A stretch of DNA of 8,375 bases from an uncultured Leucothrix sp. (GTDB lineage Bacteria; Pseudomonadota; Gammaproteobacteria; Thiotrichales; Thiotrichaceae): contig CALKXC010000050.1 in assembly GCA_938004025.1 (NCBI GenBank), positions 1 to 8,375 on the forward strand, read 5' to 3'. The first letter of the stretch is position 1. Each line of letters starts with the position of its first letter. Shown one piece after another: positions 4,672 to 8,375 of this stretch. The notes beneath the pieces are model-generated. The model was not told the DNA's origin. It worked only from the letters and a program-made list of their open reading frames with translations, and did not search any database. Both the position numbers and the translations under genes were made by a program.

Positions 4672-6683
4672 TACCTGAGATTGGGCATTTCGCCTTAGTG
4701 CTCGCGTTAGTGGTCGCGGTTGTGCAATCTATCTTTCCGATGGTAGGCGCTGCAACGAATAACGCCCAGTGGATAGCGATGGCAAAGCCAACGGCTCGCG
4801 CGCAGTTCGTATTGTTAGCCGTTTCATTTGCTTGTTTGACAGCCGCTTTTCTGGAAAGTGATTTTTCAGTACTTTACGTTGCGAATAACTCTAATACCTT
4901 TATGCCCACGATTTATAAAGTTTCGGCAGTATGGGGGGCACATGAAGGTTCTTTACTGCTTTGGAGTTTGACGTTAAGCGTTTGGGCTTATTTAGTTTCC
5001 GTATTTAGCAAAGGCATCTCTTCGGTGATGCTAGCGCGCGTGCTCAGTGTTATGGGGATGATCGGCGTTGGCTTCCTACTGTTCATGCTGCTTACTTCAA
5101 ATCCGTTTGAACGTCAGTTCCCGATACCGTTACAAGGTCGTACCTTGAATCCGCTACTACAAGATCCGGGATTGGCGATTCACCCACCGATGCTTTATAT
5201 GGGCTACGTCGGCTTTTCCGTGGCCTTTGCTTTTGCTATTGCCGCAATGTTAGGCGGTAAACTCGATGCAGCTTGGGCACGTTGGGCGCGCCCATGGACC
5301 AATGTAGCTTGGGTGTTTTTGACAATAGGTATCGCTCTTGGTAGCTGGTGGGCTTACTACGAACTTGGCTGGGGTGGCTGGTGGTTCTGGGATCCTGTAG
5401 AAAATGCATCCTTAATGCCTTGGTTGGTAGGAACAGCACTCATTCACTCATTAGCGGTTGCTGAAAAGCGCGCTGCGTTTAAGTCGTGGACGATTCTGCT
5501 GGCTATCTTTGCATTCTCATTGAGTTTGTTAGGGACTTTTTTAGTGCGTTCAGGTGTCCTGACATCAGTACATGCTTTTGCTAGTGATCCAGAGCGCGGT
5601 TTATTTATTCTGATCTTCTTAGTGTTAGTCGTAGGTTCATCACTTATTTTGTATGCGATGCGAGCGTCAAAGTTAAAGTCTACTGGAACCTTTACCGTCA
5701 TTTCCCGAGAGATGGGACTGCTAATAAATAACGTTGCCTTGATCGCAATGACCGCCACGGTGCTTCTCGGAACACTGTATCCTCTGTTTATCGATGCTTT
5801 GGGTTTAGGCAAAATTTCAGTTGGGCCTCCATACTTCAACACTATATCGCTTCCATTAGGTTTGGTGTTATTTAGTGCAATGGGTTTTGGCTTGTTTCTT
5901 CGTTGGAAAAAAGACGCTAAAGAAAGAGTGTTTGCTAAAGTGCGTTGGGTACTGCTTTTAGCAATACTAATAGGCTTTCTAGTGCCTATTTTGTTTATGA
6001 CGCATTTTGACTGGAAAGCTGCTTTGGGAGTAGCACTCGCTTCTTGGGTTAGCTTAACCGCTCTGTTATGGGTGCAAGAGCAGGGCCGCTCACCCTTTAA
6101 ATTACCATTATCCGTTTGGGGTGCCGCAATCGCCCACATTGGCATGGCAGTCACCGTTGCAGGTATTAGTTTGACTTCTGCCTACAGCACTGAGAAAGAT
6201 GTGCGTTTGGTGCAAGGGCAGGAATATCAAATGAGTGGCTACACTTTCTTATTTAATGGGGTAAAGGAAGCTAAAGGGCCAAATTATATTGCTCAGCGCG
6301 GAGAGATTGTTGTCACGCGTAATGGTGAAAATATAACAACGTTACATCCTGAAAAACGAAATTATGGTCCCGGTACAATGCCGATGACTGAAGCCGGTAT
6401 TGATGGTGGGATTTTCCGTGACCTATTTATTGCTTTAGGTGAGCCACTTAATAACAATGCTTGGAGCGTCCGTTTATACCACAAGCCGGTAGTGAGTTGG
6501 ATCTGGATTGGTGCTGGTTTAATGGGGCTAGGTGGATTATTGGCGGCCTTTGATAAGCGTTATCGTCGAGTAAGAAGGCGTGCTTCGGAAAAGAAAGTTG
6601 TCGATAAAGACTCTTCACTTCAAGGTGGCGAGGCTATGGCTAAAGAAAGTGGAGTCGCTACAGATAATAAGGTAACGGCATGA
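4668..6683 (+). CDS. ccmF: CcmF, heme lyase subunit of the cytochrome c synthetase
   Basis: Large multispanning inner-membrane protein that takes heme from holo-CcmE and, with CcmH and CcmI, forms the thioether bonds to apocytochrome c. It has 671 aa; E. coli CcmF has about 647. The periplasmic WWD domain is intact: GWGGWWFWDPVENASLMPWL, residues 234-253. Four histidines occupy the family positions: H172 (IHPPMLYMGY), H260 (ALIHSLA), H302 (SVHAFA) and H490 (AIAHIGMA). The first and last are the predicted transmembrane heme b ligands, the other two the WWD heme ligands. A periplasmic domain spans about 505-608, then a last helix (about 609-627) and a basic tail RYRRVRRR. The hydrophilic C-terminal extension (639-671) is not conserved in families I know and accounts for the extra length. 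Confidence 0.97.
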   Translation: MIPEIGHFALVLALVVAVVQSIFPMVGAATNNAQWIAMAKPTARAQFVLLAVSFACLTAAFLESDFSVLYVANNSNTFMPTIYKVSAVWGAHEGSLLLWSLTLSVWAYLVSVFSKGISSVMLARVLSVMGMIGVGFLLFMLLTSNPFERQFPIPLQGRTLNPLLQDPGLAIHPPMLYMGYVGFSVAFAFAIAAMLGGKLDAAWARWARPWTNVAWVFLTIGIALGSWWAYYELGWGGWWFWDPVENASLMPWLVGTALIHSLAVAEKRAAFKSWTILLAIFAFSLSLLGTFLVRSGVLTSVHAFASDPERGLFILIFLVLVVGSSLILYAMRASKLKSTGTFTVISREMGLLINNVALIAMTATVLLGTLYPLFIDALGLGKISVGPPYFNTISLPLGLVLFSAMGFGLFLRWKKDAKERVFAKVRWVLLLAILIGFLVPILFMTHFDWKAALGVALASWVSLTALLWVQEQGRSPFKLPLSVWGAAIAHIGMAVTVAGISLTSAYSTEKDVRLVQGQEYQMSGYTFLFNGVKEAKGPNYIAQRGEIVVTRNGENITTLHPEKRNYGPGTMPMTEAGIDGGIFRDLFIALGEPLNNNAWSVRLYHKPVVSWIWIGAGLMGLGGLLAAFDKRYRRVRRRASEKKVVDKDSSLQGGEAMAKESGVATDNKVTA

Positions 6684-7216
6684 AAAAAAGTGCACTAATC
6701 CCTCTCGGCATTTTTGCAGTACTCGTGGTGTTTCTTGCAATTGGACTTGGATTGAAGCCTCGTGAAGTACCGTCACCGTTCATTGGGAAGCCCGTTCCTG
6801 AGTTTACATTGCCAAAACTGATGGCCGAAGGGGAAAACATTTCACCTCAAGCGCTTAAGGGACAGGTCTGGATGCTGAATGTATTTGCATCTTGGTGTGT
6901 ATCTTGTCGTGCTGAACATGATGTGTTGACTCGATTTATCAATAGTGAAAAAGTACCGGTGTTGGGGCTAAATTACAAAGACGAGCCGAAAGATGCGAAG
7001 GCATGGTTAGCAGCACTAGGTAACCCCTATGAGCATATTGCGGTAGATTATGAAGGCCAAGTCGGTATCGATCTTGGCGTTTACGGTGTGCCAGAGACAT
7101 TTGTAATTGATAAAAAAGGCATTATTCGCCATAAATCTACTGGCCCTGTTTTTGATGAAACGGTGCAGAACGATTTATTGCCGCTCATTTTGAAATTGCG
7201 TGAGGAGCAGGGGTGA
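6680..7216 (+). CDS. ccmG: CcmG (DsbE), membrane-anchored thiol-disulfide reductase
   Basis: Periplasmic thioredoxin-like protein that reduces the CXXCH cysteines of apocytochrome c, or the CcmH disulfide, using electrons from DsbD/CcdA. It has 178 aa with an uncleaved N-terminal anchor (about 5-25). The family's GKPVPEFTLP follows at 36-45. The active site is WCVSC at 72-76 in the context FASWCVSCRAEH, and the cis-proline loop is YGVPET at 135-140 (P138). The GVYGVPE segment with acidic surroundings is the CcmG-type fingerprint that separates it from general thioredoxins. AAGG-like SD (AAGG, 7 nt before the ATG) is good. The start overlaps the ccmF stop by 4 nt. Confidence 0.96.
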   Translation: MKKSALIPLGIFAVLVVFLAIGLGLKPREVPSPFIGKPVPEFTLPKLMAEGENISPQALKGQVWMLNVFASWCVSCRAEHDVLTRFINSEKVPVLGLNYKDEPKDAKAWLAALGNPYEHIAVDYEGQVGIDLGVYGVPETFVIDKKGIIRHKSTGPVFDETVQNDLLPLILKLREEQG

Positions 7217-7686
7217 TTAAAAGACTAATTATAACGCTGATGGCAAGCCTGTTTTTTATAGGCAGCGCTGCTATTTACTCAGATGAAGCGGAAAGAGTCA
7301 CTTTTAAAAACGAGCAAAGTAAATCCGATTACACAGTGTTAGTCAATGAACTGCGATGCTTGGTGTGTCAGAATCAAACGATTGCTGACTCAGATGCGGA
7401 TTTGGCTAAAGATCTTAGAGCAAAGGTTTTTACAATGGTAGAAGCTGGGCAAAGTCGAAGTGATGTCATTGATTACATGACCACTCGCTACGGCGACTTT
7501 GTGCTTTACAGGCCGGCCTTTAAAATGAAAACGTTGCTCCTGTGGTTGGGCCCAATCGTATTTTTATTTTTGGCGATATTTTTTGTTATCCGTTGGGTTC
7601 GCAAGCAATCAGTAATAACCCCACCACCTACTCTCAATGAAGCGCAACGCGCGTCTGTTCGCGATCTGTTGAACAAGACCGATTAA
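7213..7686 (+). CDS. ccmH: CcmH (CycL type), apocytochrome thiol oxidoreductase
   Basis: Component of the heme ligation complex that resolves the apocytochrome disulfide together with CcmG. It has 157 aa. A signal peptide occupies about 1-23. The family motif LRCLVCQNQTIADSDA lies at 47-62, with redox cysteines C49 and C52. A helical periplasmic domain follows, then one membrane anchor around 108-126 and a short basic cytoplasmic tail. This is the short form found where CcmI is a separate gene; E. coli carries both parts fused. The start is GTG, overlapping the ccmG stop (GTGA), with a strong GAGGAG 5 nt upstream. Confidence 0.96.
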   Translation: MIKRLIITLMASLFFIGSAAIYSDEAERVTFKNEQSKSDYTVLVNELRCLVCQNQTIADSDADLAKDLRAKVFTMVEAGQSRSDVIDYMTTRYGDFVLYRPAFKMKTLLLWLGPIVFLFLAIFFVIRWVRKQSVITPPPTLNEAQRASVRDLLNKTD

Positions 7687-7695
7687 GAATCGAAT

Positions 7696-7700
7696 AAGGA
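7696..7700 (+). promoter_or_regulatory. Ribosome binding site of ccmI
   Basis: AAGGA lies 7 nt before ATG at 7708. It is in the 21-nt gap after ccmH, the widest gap within the operon, so ccmI initiates on its own signal and not by stop-start overlap. Confidence 0.6.
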
Positions 7701-7707
7701 ATATAAA

Positions 7708-8375
7708 ATGCTTTGGTTTTTCATCATCGTGCTGCTGGTTCTGTCCGTTGCTTATTTGTTATTGCCGTTGTTTAGAACCCCCGATGACATCATTGACGAT
7801 CGCAAGCAGCAAAACATACGCATTATTCAAGAGCAAATGGCAGAGTTGGAATCCAGCTTTGAAAGAGCTGAGGTGGATAATGAGCAATATAGTGCGCGCC
7901 GCAATGAGTTGGAGCAAGCATTGTTGCTGGATGTTGGTTCAGATGCTTTGGTGGAAGGTGATGCTGGGAGTGCGCAGTCTAAGCCAGTGACGAGCACTAC
8001 ATCGTGGATGAGTGCAGGGCTTTTGGCCGTAGCAATACCCGTTAGTGCTGTTGCGCTGTATTTTTATCTCGGCACTCCGAATGCTGTAGAGATGGCTAAA
8101 GTGCCTCCTAAGCCAGAAGTTCCTATGACTGCGGATGGTAAACCCGACGTCGAAAAGTTAGTCGCTAATCTGCATGCAAAAATGAAGCTCAATCCTGAGA
8201 ATGCACAGGGTTGGTATATGTTGGGTCGCTCCTACATGTTGATGCAACGATATGATGGCGCGATTGAAGCTTATGAAAACTTATACCGTTTGCAGCCCGA
8301 AGAAGCTGATGTGATGGTCATGCTAGCGGATGCTCTATCCATGAAGCAGCAAGGTAAAATGACTGGCAGGCCTGA
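7708..8375 (+). CDS. ccmI: CcmI (CycH), apocytochrome c chaperone, 3' end outside window
   Basis: Membrane protein that binds the C-terminal helix of apocytochromes and presents them to CcmF/H. The first 222 residues are present and the gene runs off the right edge. A first transmembrane helix (2-22) leads to a cytoplasmic loop rich in Glu/Gln/Arg with coiled-coil character (about 32-72), the leucine-zipper-like segment of the family. A second helix lies at about 101-121. The periplasmic part begins with a proline-rich linker (132-146). It is followed by PDVEKLVANLHAKMKLNPEN at 146-165, then a tetratricopeptide unit, GWYMLGRSYMLMQRYDGAIEA at 168-188, and the beginning of a second. The readable end, KQQGKMTGRP, matches the region where relatives continue into further TPRs. 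The start is supported by AAGGA and by the N-terminal helix. Confidence 0.93.
   Translation, partial: MLWFFIIVLLVLSVAYLLLPLFRTPDDIIDDRKQQNIRIIQEQMAELESSFERAEVDNEQYSARRNELEQALLLDVGSDALVEGDAGSAQSKPVTSTTSWMSAGLLAVAIPVSAVALYFYLGTPNAVEMAKVPPKPEVPMTADGKPDVEKLVANLHAKMKLNPENAQGWYMLGRSYMLMQRYDGAIEAYENLYRLQPEEADVMVMLADALSMKQQGKMTGRP

Noticed and set aside
5444..6154. A 236-codon open frame on the - strand
   Set aside because: It lies wholly antisense to ccmF in a region of intact conserved CcmF sequence. Its translation is Lys/Thr/Asn/Pro-rich with no recognisable domain, and no start signal stands out.
7748..7990. An 80-codon + strand frame
   Set aside because: It is an out-of-frame shadow of ccmI, whose N-terminal helix, second helix and TPR read continuously from 7708.

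Overview
The window carries a complete System I cytochrome c maturation operon from ccmA through ccmH, plus most of ccmI, on the + strand. Divergent from it on the - strand is a two-gene unit: a small lipoprotein (UPF0323 type) and an ATP-grasp protein of the glutathionylspermidine synthase family. The gene order ccmABCDEFGHI, separate short CcmH and CcmI proteins (not the fused CcmH of E. coli), the AT-leaning composition and the protein sequences all point to a Gammaproteobacterium, probably marine. I cannot name a genus from sequence alone.

Layout. Positions 1-1176 (-) hold the ATP-grasp gene, which runs off the left edge. Positions 1180-1827 (-) hold the lipoprotein gene just upstream of it. 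Positions 1828-1960 are a 133-bp divergent intergenic region with candidate promoters for both directions and three separate inverted repeats. From 1961 to the right edge the ccm genes are packed head to tail. Most junctions are 4-8 bp overlaps (ATGA or GTGA type), so translational coupling is expected. Short gaps occur only before ccmC (10 nt), ccmE (16 nt) and ccmI (21 nt).

How the ccm genes cooperate (family knowledge, supported here by intact key residues). CcmA (ATPase) and CcmB (membrane subunit) form an ABC transporter with CcmC and CcmD. CcmC presents heme to the periplasmic chaperone CcmE, which binds it covalently through a histidine; CcmA ATP hydrolysis releases holo-CcmE. CcmF, CcmH and CcmI form the ligase that attaches heme to CXXCH motifs of apocytochromes. 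CcmG, a membrane-anchored thioredoxin-like protein, and CcmH keep the apocytochrome cysteines reduced. No apocytochrome gene lies in the window.

The ccm operon is mostly textbook, with one clear deviation: the periplasmic loop before the second heme-ligand histidine of CcmC carries a two-cysteine insert in place of the usual WWNT. The less understood part is the - strand pair. There a lipoprotein ending in Gly-Gly sits beside an ATP-grasp enzyme whose characterised relatives ligate a glycine carboxylate to an amine. This makes the lipoprotein a candidate substrate.
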